A stretch of 18,806 bases of DNA from DATJSJ01 sp035504175 (lineage in GTDB: Bacteria > Pseudomonadota > Alphaproteobacteria > Acetobacterales > Acetobacteraceae). Location: the NCBI GenBank assembly GCA_035504175.1, contig DATJSJ010000215.1, forward strand, positions 1 to 18,806, read 5' to 3'. Below the pieces are notes generated by a model. The model was not told the DNA's origin. It was given only the letters and a program-made list of their open reading frames with translations, and ran no database searches. Positions 8,302 through 15,678 of the stretch are shown piece by piece (position 1 is the stretch's first letter; the number at the start of each line of letters is the position of its first letter). The position numbers and the translations under genes were made by a program.

Positions 8302-11300
8302 TCAGGCGAAGTGGAAGTTTCCCGCCTGCAGGCTCGACGGGGCGATTCCGGCGAGCTGGATGCCGCTGCTGGCCGAAAGCGCGATATGCGTGCCGCCCGC
8401 GGCCGCGGTCATGTGGTCCTCGACCGCGGCGAAACTCGCGAGATCGGCGGCCGGGAGCTGGATGATGTCGTGCGCCGGGTTGAAGCCGGTGATCACGTCC
8501 TGGCCGCCATCGGCGCCGACGACGAACAGGTCGGGGTTGAGCGTGGCGGGGAGCTGGTCGTTGCCGGCCGAGGCATAGATGAAAGTCATGGCCGCCGGCG
8601 TGGTGGTCTCGACGCTGATCGTGGCGCTGGCGCTGCTGCTGTTGCCGATGCCGTTCGTGACCGTCAGCGAAAGCTGCGCCGGCGCCCCGACTTTCGGGTT
8701 GATCATCAACGTGTTCAGATGATTCTGCACGAAGCCCACCGTGCCGGAGAGCGTCAGGTGCAGCCCGTCGGCACTCATCGCGCCGGCGCGCGCCGTCATC
8801 GTGCCCGGCCCCGGGGCGAGCGTGACGGTCGCGCTTTCCGTCTGCAGCGGGTCCGGGTCGGTGAGGGTGAGGGCCGCGAAGGGCAGCAGGTTGCCGGTCG
8901 CCGAGACCGTCTGGCTCGCCACCACGCCGCCGATCACCGGCTGGTCGGCCGCCGCCTGCTGCAAGAGCCCGGTCTCGACCGTGGCGAGCGTGGCGCCGCC
9001 CGCCATTGCGTTGAGCAGCCCGCCCAGCACGCCCGGCTTCGGTGCATGGCCGAAATCCTGCTGATAGGCGTCCGAGGCGATCTGTTGCGAGGCGGGGGAC
9101 CAGGCGAGGTTGGTCCGGATCTGCGCGTCCGACCGGCCGACGACGTATTCCTGCAGCATGGTGGCGATCGTGCCGGCATCGGGCGCGGTGCCGAGAATCT
9201 GGTTCGACAGCGAGTCGATGGTCGCGAGCTCGGTGCTCATGCCGGCAAGCGAGGTGCCGTGCGCCACCGTCGCCATCATGCTTTTCAGCATCGGAGATGT
9301 CGCCGTCTGGCCCAGCACCTTACTGAACGCGGCGGCAAGCTTGGTTTCGGACTCGGCCGAGACGGCGAGGTTCGTGCGCAGCCAGGACAGCGCGCGGCCG
9401 CCCTCCAGCAGCGCGGACTGGCTGGCGAGCTCGCCGGCGCTCGGTGCGCGGCCGAGCACCGACCTGTAGAGTGCGGTAATCTCCCGCTGCGCGATGGCGT
9501 CGATCTGCCCCTCGACCTGCTGCAGGCTGGCGCCGTTGGCGATCCGTGCGGTCAGGGCGTGGAGCTGCGCCGCGGTCGCGGCGACGCCCTGCACATCCAG
9601 CCAGAGCGAGCCAAGTGCCGCCTGCACCGGTGCCGTGTTGGCGAGCGTGCCGCGGACCGCCGCCATGCCGACGCCGTCGATCAGCGATCGCGCGACATGC
9701 TCGACGTTCGTCGCATCCAGCGCCTGGCCGGTGACCGCGAGCCCGATCGCGGCCGCCTCGGTCGCCGCCGCGGAGCCGGCGATCAGCGGCGCCTCGACCG
9801 CATCCAGCGAGGCGCCGCCGGCGAGCTGGGCGGTCAGCGCCGCGAGCGCGGTCGCGCCCGGCGCCTGGCCCTGGGTCGCGGTATAGACGGCGGCGAGCTC
9901 GTGTTGCAGGAAAGCGGAGCGCGCCAGCGCCGCTTCGAGCTGCGCCGGGGTTTTGCCGTCGGCGAGTGCCGTGGTCCAGTTCTGCACCGCCGCGGTCGGG
10001 GGCGCTTTTCCGAGCTCGGTTTGCAGCAGGCCGGTCGCCGTCGCCTGCGCCTGGGCGAGCCACGGGGCGGCGGCCTCGGCCAGTGGCGCGCCGGCGTCGA
10101 GCGCCGTCTGCACCGGTGCGAGATCGGCGTCGGTCGGGGCCTGGCCGTAGATCGCCTGGTAGAGCGCGGCGGCGGTGGCGTCCGCGGGCAGCTTCACCGC
10201 CACCGGCGCGGCGGCGGTGACGGTGAGCTGGTGGTCGTCGACCATGCCGGCGCCGTCATAGGTGGCGATGTCGAGCGTCTCGGCGCCGGTCCCTGCCGCC
10301 TGGTAGCCGAGCCCCGCGAGCTCGGCATTGATGTCGGCGAGCGAGCCGGTCAGGGTCAGCACGTTGCTGCCGGCGCCGCTGACCGTACCGGCGCCGCTCG
10401 CCTGGGCGGTCAGCAGGCCGGCCGAGTCGGTGATCACCACCGCGAAGGTGACGGTGCCCGGGTTGGGCGTCGCGATCCCGACGCCGAGGCCGGGAAGGCT
10501 CACCGAATAGCCGGCAACGGCGTTTGCCGTCTCGGGCACGGTGGTCGCGATGCTGAGCCCGGCGCCGCCGGTCAGCACCCCGTCGGTGTAGAGCGGCGCG
10601 ACGAGCGCGGTCTCGAGCGCGACATGGGTCAGCGTGCCCGGCAGCCCCTCCGGCAGCAGTTGCGACGGATTGGCCTGCCAGCTGTCGACCAGCACTTGGC
10701 TTGGCGCGATCAGCGGATCGGCCTCGACCGCTGCCATGTGCTGTTCGGCGGATATCGTCCAGGCGAGGCTGGTCGCATCGCTCGGCTTGCCGTCGTAGAT
10801 GACGCCGAACTGCGAGCCGGCGGCACGCACGGTCGCGGCCCAGCTTTCCAGCGTCGACTGCCAGGCCGGATCGTTCCAGTCGACGTCGGCCTGCACGAAG
10901 GCGAGCGGCTGGCCGGAGGCCTGCTGGAACGCCTGCATGAATTGCTGCAGATCGCTGGCCGGAACGTTGGTCGGCTCGGTGTCTCCCACCTGCACGTCGG
11001 CGAACACCGACTTGATCAACGCGACGGTGCTGGCGGCCTGTTGCGCGACCGCGGTGATCGAGGCCTGGCCGGCGTGGACCTCGGTCGACTGGTGGCCGTA
11101 GTACAGCGGCTCATCCATCGTGACGTACTGGAGATTGCCGCCGAGGGTCTGGATGCGGTCGAGCGCGGTCTGCAGCGAGGCGATGTTGTAGTAGCCCTCG
11201 ACGTTCATGCCGGTGCCGTCGGCGCCCTGCGGCAATACGGCGGCCTGCAGGGCGAGCGCGATGTGGTTCTGCTGCAGATAGGCGAAGATCTGCTGCAGCT

Positions 11301-11487
11301 GCGCGGTGGACGCGTTCAGGATGAAACTCGTCGTCACCATGAAAGCGCCGCTCTGCGCCGTCGTGTCCGGCCAGGCAGAGGAGCCGCTGAACAGATCCAT
11401 GTATTGCGAGGTTGCGGCGGTAGTCACCGTCGTTGTGCCGGGCGGCACCGCAGACAGCCAAAGCTGGGGATTGCCGCTCTGCGACAT
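8302..11487 (-). CDS. Large type I-secreted protein: glycosidase-like N-domain, DUF4214-like repeats, RTX-type C-terminus
   Basis: A 1061-residue acidic, Ala/Gly/Thr-rich protein without an N-terminal signal peptide. Residues 1-300 alternate strands and helices like a TIM-barrel glycosidase, with acidic residues at strand ends (Asp125-Glu126 in TMDEPLYYG, Glu171 in GDTEP, Asp201/Asp203 in QADVDWND); catalysis is inference. Residues 305-425 and 850-960 are beta-rich, cadherin/Ig-like. Residues 435-845 hold about nine repeats of 41-50 residues of the DUF4214 type; the clearest is LYRSVLGRAPSAGELASQ (673-690). Residues 970-1061 contain YASAGNDQL and DLFVVGADGGQDVITGFNP and end hydrophobically (GNFHFA), typical of type I substrates of the RTX class. 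No transporter genes are nearby. The start Met at 11487 has AAGAAG three bases upstream and GGGAG ten bases upstream. A surface or extracellular polysaccharide-related role is a guess. Confidence 0.88.
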   Translation of the reverse strand: MSQSGNPQLWLSAVPPGTTTVTTAATSQYMDLFSGSSAWPDTTAQSGAFMVTTSFILNASTAQLQQIFAYLQQNHIALALQAAVLPQGADGTGMNVEGYYNIASLQTALDRIQTLGGNLQYVTMDEPLYYGHQSTEVHAGQASITAVAQQAASTVALIKSVFADVQVGDTEPTNVPASDLQQFMQAFQQASGQPLAFVQADVDWNDPAWQSTLESWAATVRAAGSQFGVIYDGKPSDATSLAWTISAEQHMAAVEADPLIAPSQVLVDSWQANPSQLLPEGLPGTLTHVALETALVAPLYTDGVLTGGAGLSIATTVPETANAVAGYSVSLPGLGVGIATPNPGTVTFAVVITDSAGLLTAQASGAGTVSGAGSNVLTLTGSLADINAELAGLGYQAAGTGAETLDIATYDGAGMVDDHQLTVTAAAPVAVKLPADATAAALYQAIYGQAPTDADLAPVQTALDAGAPLAEAAAPWLAQAQATATGLLQTELGKAPPTAAVQNWTTALADGKTPAQLEAALARSAFLQHELAAVYTATQGQAPGATALAALTAQLAGGASLDAVEAPLIAGSAAATEAAAIGLAVTGQALDATNVEHVARSLIDGVGMAAVRGTLANTAPVQAALGSLWLDVQGVAATAAQLHALTARIANGASLQQVEGQIDAIAQREITALYRSVLGRAPSAGELASQSALLEGGRALSWLRTNLAVSAESETKLAAAFSKVLGQTATSPMLKSMMATVAHGTSLAGMSTELATIDSLSNQILGTAPDAGTIATMLQEYVVGRSDAQIRTNLAWSPASQQIASDAYQQDFGHAPKPGVLGGLLNAMAGGATLATVETGLLQQAAADQPVIGGVVASQTVSATGNLLPFAALTLTDPDPLQTESATVTLAPGPGTMTARAGAMSADGLHLTLSGTVGFVQNHLNTLMINPKVGAPAQLSLTVTNGIGNSSSASATISVETTTPAAMTFIYASAGNDQLPATLNPDLFVVGADGGQDVITGFNPAHDIIQLPAADLASFAAVEDHMTAAAGGTHIALSASSGIQLAGIAPSSLQAGNFHFA
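8953..10185 (-). repeat. DNA encoding about nine DUF4214-like protein repeats
   Basis: Protein repeats with the pattern aliphatic-Y/F-x(5)-G-x-A-P-x(n)-L-x(5)-G-x-x-L begin near residues 438, 481, 530, 578, 624, 667, 716, 758 and 802 (for example YQAIYGQAP, LLQTELGKAP, YTATQGQAP, YRSVLGRAP, YQQDFGHAP). They are diverged in DNA as well as protein, so they are old duplications rather than recent tandem copies. The repeat boundaries were placed by eye. Confidence 0.7.
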
Positions 11488-11946
11488 GATCTTCTTGCTC
11501 CCGCATGTATTCGCGTTCAGGCGCCGGGATCGTGTCGGTGCCGATCCCGATGGCGGGATTGTGCGGGAGCCGATTTATCGAAACTCTAACGCGGATTCGC
11601 TGCCGCCAGCCGCGTCCGCTGTCACGATCCGCCGCTGCGCCGCATGGCGCGCGTCGCGAGATTGCGCGATTCTGTTAAAACGGTCTGAAGCCGCACCGGT
11701 GCCCGGGGGCACGGTTGCGGATAGCTGAGAGAATGCTGCGGAGCGTCTGTGGTCCCGCGGCACGCGAAGTCGTGTCTCTGCAGACTACCGCCCGCGTCAC
11801 GCCGGAATCACGATCGCGCGAGGGGCGCGATTGCCTAATGCAGGGAATGAAATCGTTTCCGGCGGGTCGCTGGATGCGAGCGGAGCCGGCCTTCGGCCGA
11901 CGGGCCCGTCGCCTGCCCGGGACGCAATGGCCGGACGGTCGCGAAC
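11488..11946. other. Gene-free stretch of 459 bases upstream of the large secreted-protein gene
   Basis: No ORF here has coding character. The part at 11560-11690 is richer in A and T than its surroundings and would be the natural place for the promoter of the minus-strand large gene, but I could not find a -35/-10 pair that I would defend. A 9-base-pair hairpin lies at 11811-11833. The remainder (11834-11946) leads into a small plus-strand gene that starts at a TTG. Confidence 0.6.
11811..11833. repeat. Short perfect-loop hairpin in the gene-free stretch
   Basis: CGATCGCGC (11811-11819) pairs with GCGCGATTG (11825-11833), allowing one G-T pair, around a five-base loop GAGGG. No T run follows. 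It could be an operator, an RNA leader hairpin of the small gene downstream, or chance in GC-rich DNA. Confidence 0.4.
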
Positions 11947-12243
11947 TTGGGAACAACGAACTTGGACACCTTGCAGAACGACTTCGACGACCCGGTGCGG
12001 GACGGGATTTCGGGAGCGCCGCGGCACAGCCGGCGCCTGTCGGACAAGGTGTTGATCGCCTTCCACCATGCCTGCGACATGAACGAGCTCACCGTCGCCG
12101 AGCAGCTGCTGCGGGTGCTCGAGACGATCGTGACCCGCCCGAGCAGCCGGCCCGAGGGCAACCGGCGCCGCAACATGGAAAGCCTGGTGGCCGCCCATGA
12201 GCGGCTCTGGCACTTGCGTCACACCCAGCGCGAGTTCGCCTGA
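11947..12243 (+). CDS. Small helical protein of unknown function
   Basis: A 98-residue soluble protein I cannot assign to a named family. The core (residues 30-98) is helical: SDKVLIAFHHACDMNELTVA, then EQLLRVLETIV, a Pro/Arg linker (TRPSSRPEGNRRR), and a second helix ESLVAAHERLWHLRHTQ. The pattern of a 12-residue helix-loop-helix with ACDMNELTVAEQLL resembles half of a TPR-like or ankyrin-like hairpin and is similar to short hypothetical proteins of Acetobacteraceae; that is recollection, not a search. Codon choice and the amphipathic pattern support coding. There is no ATG: TTG at 11947 is used here, TTG at 11962 (LDTLQND) is equally possible, and both lie in copies of a 9-base direct repeat. 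It converges on the methyltransferase gene. Confidence 0.72.
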   Translation: MGTTNLDTLQNDFDDPVRDGISGAPRHSRRLSDKVLIAFHHACDMNELTVAEQLLRVLETIVTRPSSRPEGNRRRNMESLVAAHERLWHLRHTQREFA

Positions 12244-12262
12244 CCGCGGCAGACGCCGCTCA
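12241..12262. terminator. Small hairpin at a convergent gene junction
   Basis: GCGGC (12246-12250) and GCCGC (12255-12259) form a five-pair stem with loop AGAC, flanked by the TGA of the small plus-strand gene and the TCA (stop, minus) of the methyltransferase gene. Short, without a T tract; a terminator role is weakly supported. Confidence 0.3.
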
Positions 12263-12991
12263 GAACGGCAAGGCCGCGCCGCGCCGCAGCACGGCCTCGG
12301 CGGCCGCGGTGTAGCCGCCGCCGGCTTCGTGCAACGCGAGGCCGGGCAGCAGCCGGCAGGGTCCGCGTCCCTCACGCACGGCACGCGCCAGCAGCAGCTT
12401 CGCCGTCCGGCCCGCCTGCGGCCAGAGCGGCATGATCGCGGCCGAGCCGCAGCGTGCGGCGGCGAAGCCAGCCAGCGCTTCGGGCAGCCGCGCCGCCGGC
12501 AGGATCAGCGTCAGCGTGCCGCGCCGACGCAAATGCCCGGCCAGCGCCCGGGTCCAGGCGGCGAGCAGGCCCGGCCCACCGCGCTTGGCCGAGTCCCGGG
12601 ACGGCGATTGCGGCGGCGTGCCGGACGCTTCGTGATAGGGCGGGTTGGCGAAGGCGTGGTCGAATAGCGGCTGATCCGGCTGCCCGGACCAGGTCGTCAG
12701 GTCGCCCGTCGCGATCGCGATGCCGTCGAAGCCGTTGGTCGCCAGGTTGGTGCGCGCCAGCTCGGCAAGGCCGGGGTCACGCTCGATCCCGAGACCGCGC
12801 AGGCCCTGCACACGGCTGGCGAGACAGAGCAGCGCCGCCCCGGCGCCGGTGCCGCCCTCCAGCACGGTGTCGCCCGGCCGGGCGGGAATGCTGGCGGCGA
12901 GCAGGACGGGCTCGATGCCGCTGCGGAAGCCCGCCTCAGGCTGGGCGTAGCGGACGCGACCACCGAGCAGCGCGTCCGGATCCGGCGTCAC
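12260..12991 (-). CDS. YfiC/TrmN6-like N6-adenine methyltransferase
   Basis: A 243-residue class I SAM-dependent methyltransferase. Motif I is VLEGGTGAGAALLCLA (43-58), here with Glu-Gly-Gly rather than the more common Asp-x-Gly-Cys-Gly; the acidic end of the next strand is GLGIERDP (67-73); motif IV is NPPY (116-119), typical of enzymes that methylate exocyclic amino nitrogens. The opening (DALLGGRVRYAQPEAGFRSGIEPVLLA) is characteristic of the alphaproteobacterial group related to E. coli YfiC (TrmN6), which modifies A37 of tRNA1(Val). The exact substrate here is inferred. A very long open frame runs upstream but only this part is coding. The start is GTG 12991, which overlaps the stop of the DUF2007 gene as GTGA. 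Confidence 0.88.
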   Translation of the reverse strand: MTPDPDALLGGRVRYAQPEAGFRSGIEPVLLAASIPARPGDTVLEGGTGAGAALLCLASRVQGLRGLGIERDPGLAELARTNLATNGFDGIAIATGDLTTWSGQPDQPLFDHAFANPPYHEASGTPPQSPSRDSAKRGGPGLLAAWTRALAGHLRRRGTLTLILPAARLPEALAGFAAARCGSAAIMPLWPQAGRTAKLLLARAVREGRGPCRLLPGLALHEAGGGYTAAAEAVLRRGAALPF

Positions 12992-13194
12992 GCCTCGCCG
13001 GCCTCCGCCAGCACGCGGCGGGCGCGCGCCTCGTCGCGTGGGGCGACCGCGAGACGCCGCGGGATCGCGCCGATGCTGCCATCGGTGGCACTCATCTGCG
13101 CGTCCAGCACCACGCTCTCGATGCCCGCGTCGCGCAGCAGCGCCGTGAGGAAACTCAGCCGCACCAGGTCGTTGGAGATGGCTACGATGCGCAT
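12988..13194 (-). CDS. DUF2007 family protein (putative signal-transducing protein)
   Basis: A 68-residue protein matching the DUF2007 pattern: MRIVAISNDLVRLSFLTALL, RDAGIESVVLDAQMS, then GSIGAIPRRLAV and a C-terminal helix DEARARRVLAEAG. The fold in this family is a small ferredoxin-like alpha/beta domain; the molecular role is not established. The ATG at 13194 is preceded by AGGA. It is the first gene of a two-gene minus-strand unit with the methyltransferase, joined by a 4-base overlap. The same order, DUF2007 followed by a methyltransferase and divergent from a polyprenyl synthase, is familiar from other alphaproteobacteria, which suggests a conserved pairing. Confidence 0.88.
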   Translation of the reverse strand: MRIVAISNDLVRLSFLTALLRDAGIESVVLDAQMSATDGSIGAIPRRLAVAPRDEARARRVLAEAGEA

Positions 13195-13238
13195 GATGGT
13201 CCTGCGGCCGACGGCGAGGGGCGGCCGGAGGGCTCGGC

Positions 13239-13268
13239 TTGACCCGTTTTCTGGCCGGCCGATATGGT
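13239..13268 (+). promoter_or_regulatory. Sigma-70-type promoter of the polyprenyl synthase gene
   Basis: TTGACC at 13239-13244 (five of six to TTGACA), an 18-base spacer, and TATGGT at 13263-13268 (four of six to TATAAT) lie in the 157-base divergent gap, about 85 bases before the TTG start at 13352. This is the best promoter match in the window. Start of transcription would be near 13275. Confidence 0.6.
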
Positions 13269-13351
13269 GGCCGACCGGAGCGCAGGATCAAGGGCCGAAC
13301 AGGTCGGGGAGTGGCCCGGGCCGCCGGTGTGCGGATCAACGGGAGAGTTTC

Positions 13352-14389
13352 TTGGGTGTCGTCGGCAGCTTGACCCAGTCCGAGCCGGCGCTGGGGACGC
13401 CCGGCGAGGACGCGCTCTCGGCCCTGGTGGCGCTGGTCGGGCGCGACCTGGAAGCCTGCAACCGCTCCATCGTCGCCCGGATGGAAAGCCCGGTGGCGCT
13501 GATTCCGCAGCTCGCGGCGCATATCGTCGCCGCCGGCGGCAAGCGGCTGCGCCCGCTGCTGACCTTGGCCGCGGCGCGCATGTGCGGCTATCCGGAGGGC
13601 GGCGAGCGGCATGTCAGCCTCGCCGCCTGCGTCGAGTTCATCCACACCGCGACCTTGCTGCACGACGACGTGGTCGACGAGAGCCGGCTGCGGCGCGGTC
13701 TGGCCAGCGCCAACGCGGTGTTCGGCAACAAGGCGTCCGTGCTGGTCGGCGACTTCCTGTTCGCCCGTGCCTTCCAGCTCATGGTGCAGGACGGGTCGCT
13801 GAAAGTGCTCGGCATCCTGTCCCAGGCCGCGGCCACCATCGCCGAGGGCGAGGTGCTGCAACTGGTAACGCAGAACGATCTCTCGACCGAAGAATCGCGC
13901 TACCTGGATGTGATCCGCGGCAAGACCGCGGCGCTGTTCGCGGCCGCCTGCCAGGTCGGCGCGGTGGTCGCCGACCGTCCGGCGGTTGAGGAGTGGGCGC
14001 TCGCGACCTACGGCATGAATCTCGGCATCGCCTTCCAGCTCGTCGACGATGCGCTCGACTACGCCGCCGACCAGCGGCTGCTGGGCAAGACCGTCGGCGA
14101 CGATTTCCGCGAGGGCAAGATCACCCTGCCGGTGCTGGCGGCCTATGCGGCCGGCGACGCGCCCGAGCGCGCCTTCTGGCGCCGCACCATCGAGGACAGC
14201 GAACAGCGCGAGGAGGATCTGGAGCACGCGCTGGTTCTGATGCAGGAGCGGGGCGCGCTGTGGGCGACGCTCGAGCGCGCCCGCGGCTTTGCCGCGGAGG
14301 CCAAGGCGGCGCTCGAGGTCTTCCCGGCCACGCCGTTCCGCCACGCTTTGGCGGATGTCGCGGACTACACCGTCAGCCGGGCACGCTGA
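13352..14389 (+). CDS. ispB: Long-chain polyprenyl diphosphate synthase (octaprenyl/decaprenyl type)
   Basis: A 345-residue trans-isoprenyl synthase that adds isopentenyl diphosphate units to make the ubiquinone side chain. Conserved parts: GGKRLRP (62-68), first Asp-rich motif DDVVD (105-109) followed by SRLRRG, GNKASVLVGDFLF, GKTAALF, and second Asp-rich motif DDALD (232-236) with GDDFREGKITLP. The fifth residue before the first Asp-rich motif is Ala (HTATLLHDD), as in long-chain enzymes, so a C40-C50 product is expected, decaprenyl (Q10) being usual in this group. The reading frame is open far upstream, but the antisense gene and the promoter lie there. TTG 13352 is chosen because GGGAGAG at 13341-13347 precedes it; TTG 13370 is an alternative. 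Confidence 0.95.
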   Translation: MGVVGSLTQSEPALGTPGEDALSALVALVGRDLEACNRSIVARMESPVALIPQLAAHIVAAGGKRLRPLLTLAAARMCGYPEGGERHVSLAACVEFIHTATLLHDDVVDESRLRRGLASANAVFGNKASVLVGDFLFARAFQLMVQDGSLKVLGILSQAAATIAEGEVLQLVTQNDLSTEESRYLDVIRGKTAALFAAACQVGAVVADRPAVEEWALATYGMNLGIAFQLVDDALDYAADQRLLGKTVGDDFREGKITLPVLAAYAAGDAPERAFWRRTIEDSEQREEDLEHALVLMQERGALWATLERARGFAAEAKAALEVFPATPFRHALADVADYTVSRAR

Positions 14390-15425
14390 AAGCGGGGCGC
14401 CGGGGCGCGAGGATCCGCCCGCCGGGTCGCGGTCGCACCGCAGCGACCCGTCCTGCGGGGCCGTCGCCGGCTCCGCGGAATCGGCACTCGTCCTCGGCCT
14501 CGATGCCGGGGGCACCAAGACGCTCCTGGTTCTGGCCGACCGCGCCGGCGCGGTGGTGCATCACGCGCGGGCCGGCGGGATCAACCCGCTCACCGATCCC
14601 GCCTGGTCCGCGCCGCTCGAGGACTTGCTGCACGCGGTTCCGGACGACGCGTGGGCGCGCGTGGGTTTCGGCGTTGCCGGCCTGCCCGTGCATGGCGAGC
14701 TGGAATCGATCTCCGCGGCGCAGACCGAGCTCATGGCGCGGCTGGCACCGTTCCCGCACCTGCTGCGCAACGACGTCCACGTTGCCTGCGAGGCGGCCTT
14801 CCTGGGCGCGCCGGGCGCGCTGCTGCTGGCCGGGACCGGCTCGATGGTCTGGGCGGCGGACGAGGCGGGGCGGCAACTGCGGGTCGGTGGCTGGGGGCCC
14901 TGGCTCGGCGACGAGGGCAGCGCGTTCTGGATCGGCCGCGAAGCCGCGGCGCGGCTGAGCTGGGCGATCGACGGGCGGTTGCAAGATGACGGATTTGCGG
15001 CGCCCTTGGCGACGGCGATCGGACTGCCCTCGGAAGGGCGTCAGAATGCGCTGCTGCGCTGGTTCCACGGCGCCGAGGCGCGGCCGCGGATCGCCTCTCT
15101 CGCCGCCACCGTCGATGCCCTCGCGGTGCGGGGAAACGCGACCGCCCGCGCGCTGATGCACGAGGCCGCATCGCTGCTCGCCGCGCACGTCGAGGCCGCC
15201 TGGCGGCTCGCGCCGGGGCTGCGGCGCCGGCCCTGGAGCATGGCCGGAGGCGTCGCGCGCAGCCGGATCGTCCGCGAGCAGATCTCGGCGCGGCTGGGCA
15301 GTGCGCCGGCGGAGCCGGTGCTGCCGCCGGTGGGCGGCGCCGTCTGGCGGGCCGCGGTCGAAGCCGGGTGGCCGGTCGACGCAAGCTGGGTCGCGCGCCT
15401 GCGGGCGGGGCTGGGAGCGGAGTGA
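14355..15425 (+). CDS. BadF/BadG/BcrA/BcrD-family ATPase, N-acetylglucosamine-kinase-like
   Basis: An actin-fold (ASKHA) sugar kinase. Phosphate-1 motif GLDAGGTKT (48-56), the Asn139-Asp140 pair that holds the sugar in family members, phosphate-2 motif LAGTGSMVW (158-166), and GGWGPWLGDEGSAFWIGR (178-195), which is the hallmark of N-acetylglucosamine/glucosamine kinases of this group. A role in phosphorylating an amino sugar from cell-wall recycling is likely but not proven. No ATG, GTG or TTG lies between the ispB stop and the conserved core; the first in-frame ATG is 14355, 35 bases inside ispB, which gives an unconserved N-terminal stretch of about 43 residues. The true start may be an unusual codon nearer the core. 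Co-transcription with ispB is likely from the overlap. Confidence 0.87.
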   Translation: MSRTTPSAGHAESGAPGREDPPAGSRSHRSDPSCGAVAGSAESALVLGLDAGGTKTLLVLADRAGAVVHHARAGGINPLTDPAWSAPLEDLLHAVPDDAWARVGFGVAGLPVHGELESISAAQTELMARLAPFPHLLRNDVHVACEAAFLGAPGALLLAGTGSMVWAADEAGRQLRVGGWGPWLGDEGSAFWIGREAAARLSWAIDGRLQDDGFAAPLATAIGLPSEGRQNALLRWFHGAEARPRIASLAATVDALAVRGNATARALMHEAASLLAAHVEAAWRLAPGLRRRPWSMAGGVARSRIVREQISARLGSAPAEPVLPPVGGAVWRAAVEAGWPVDASWVARLRAGLGAE

Positions 15426-15666
15426 TCGCAACCGGGATGGCCCGACAGCCCGTCGCAGCGGCCCGGACGATCGAGCGGCCCATCGCAGGGTCGGCTGCCT
15501 GCGCAGAAGGACTGGAATCGCCCGCAACGCCGCCGGCGCGGGGCCGGGTCGAGGTGGCGCGGCTGCCGCTCCAACCATCGACAGTCATGCGGTGGCGTGG
15601 AGTTCGGTTTCACGGCCAGCGCTGATCCGGTAAGCTCACGCAATCGAGAGGCCAGGCCGGCCGATC

Positions 15667-15672
15667 GCGGGG
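15667..15672 (+). promoter_or_regulatory. Ribosome binding site deciding the comEC start
   Basis: GCGGGG ends six bases before the GTG at 15679, a workable distance, whereas it abuts the TTG at 15673 directly. This favours GTG 15679 as start. Confidence 0.4.
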
Positions 15673-15678
15673 TTGGCG

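Noticed and set aside
8311..11589. A 1092-codon plus-strand open frame opposite the large secreted-protein gene
   Set aside because: It is Arg/Gly/His-rich without domains, and is the complement of a gene with clear domains. Long antisense frames are expected at this G+C content.
11575..11763. A 62-codon minus-strand frame in the gene-free stretch
   Set aside because: No motif, composition unlike neighbours, and no plausible start signal.
11715..12200. A 161-codon plus-strand frame overlapping the small helical gene
   Set aside because: Its second half is a frame-shifted shadow of the helical protein, which has the better amphipathic pattern.
13000..14518. Upstream extension of the methyltransferase frame on the minus strand (up to 752 codons)
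   Set aside because: The extension covers ispB and the DUF2007 gene in antisense and has no domain; the methyltransferase begins at GTG 12991.
15426..15678. A possible small plus-strand gene (GTG 15422 or ATG 15437 to TGA 15625, 62-67 residues)
   Set aside because: By hand count about 74% of third positions are G or C, visibly lower than in the neighbouring genes, no family is recognised and no ribosome binding site is seen. I treat the stretch as the upstream region of comEC; a weak -10-like TAAGCT at 15631 is not convincing.
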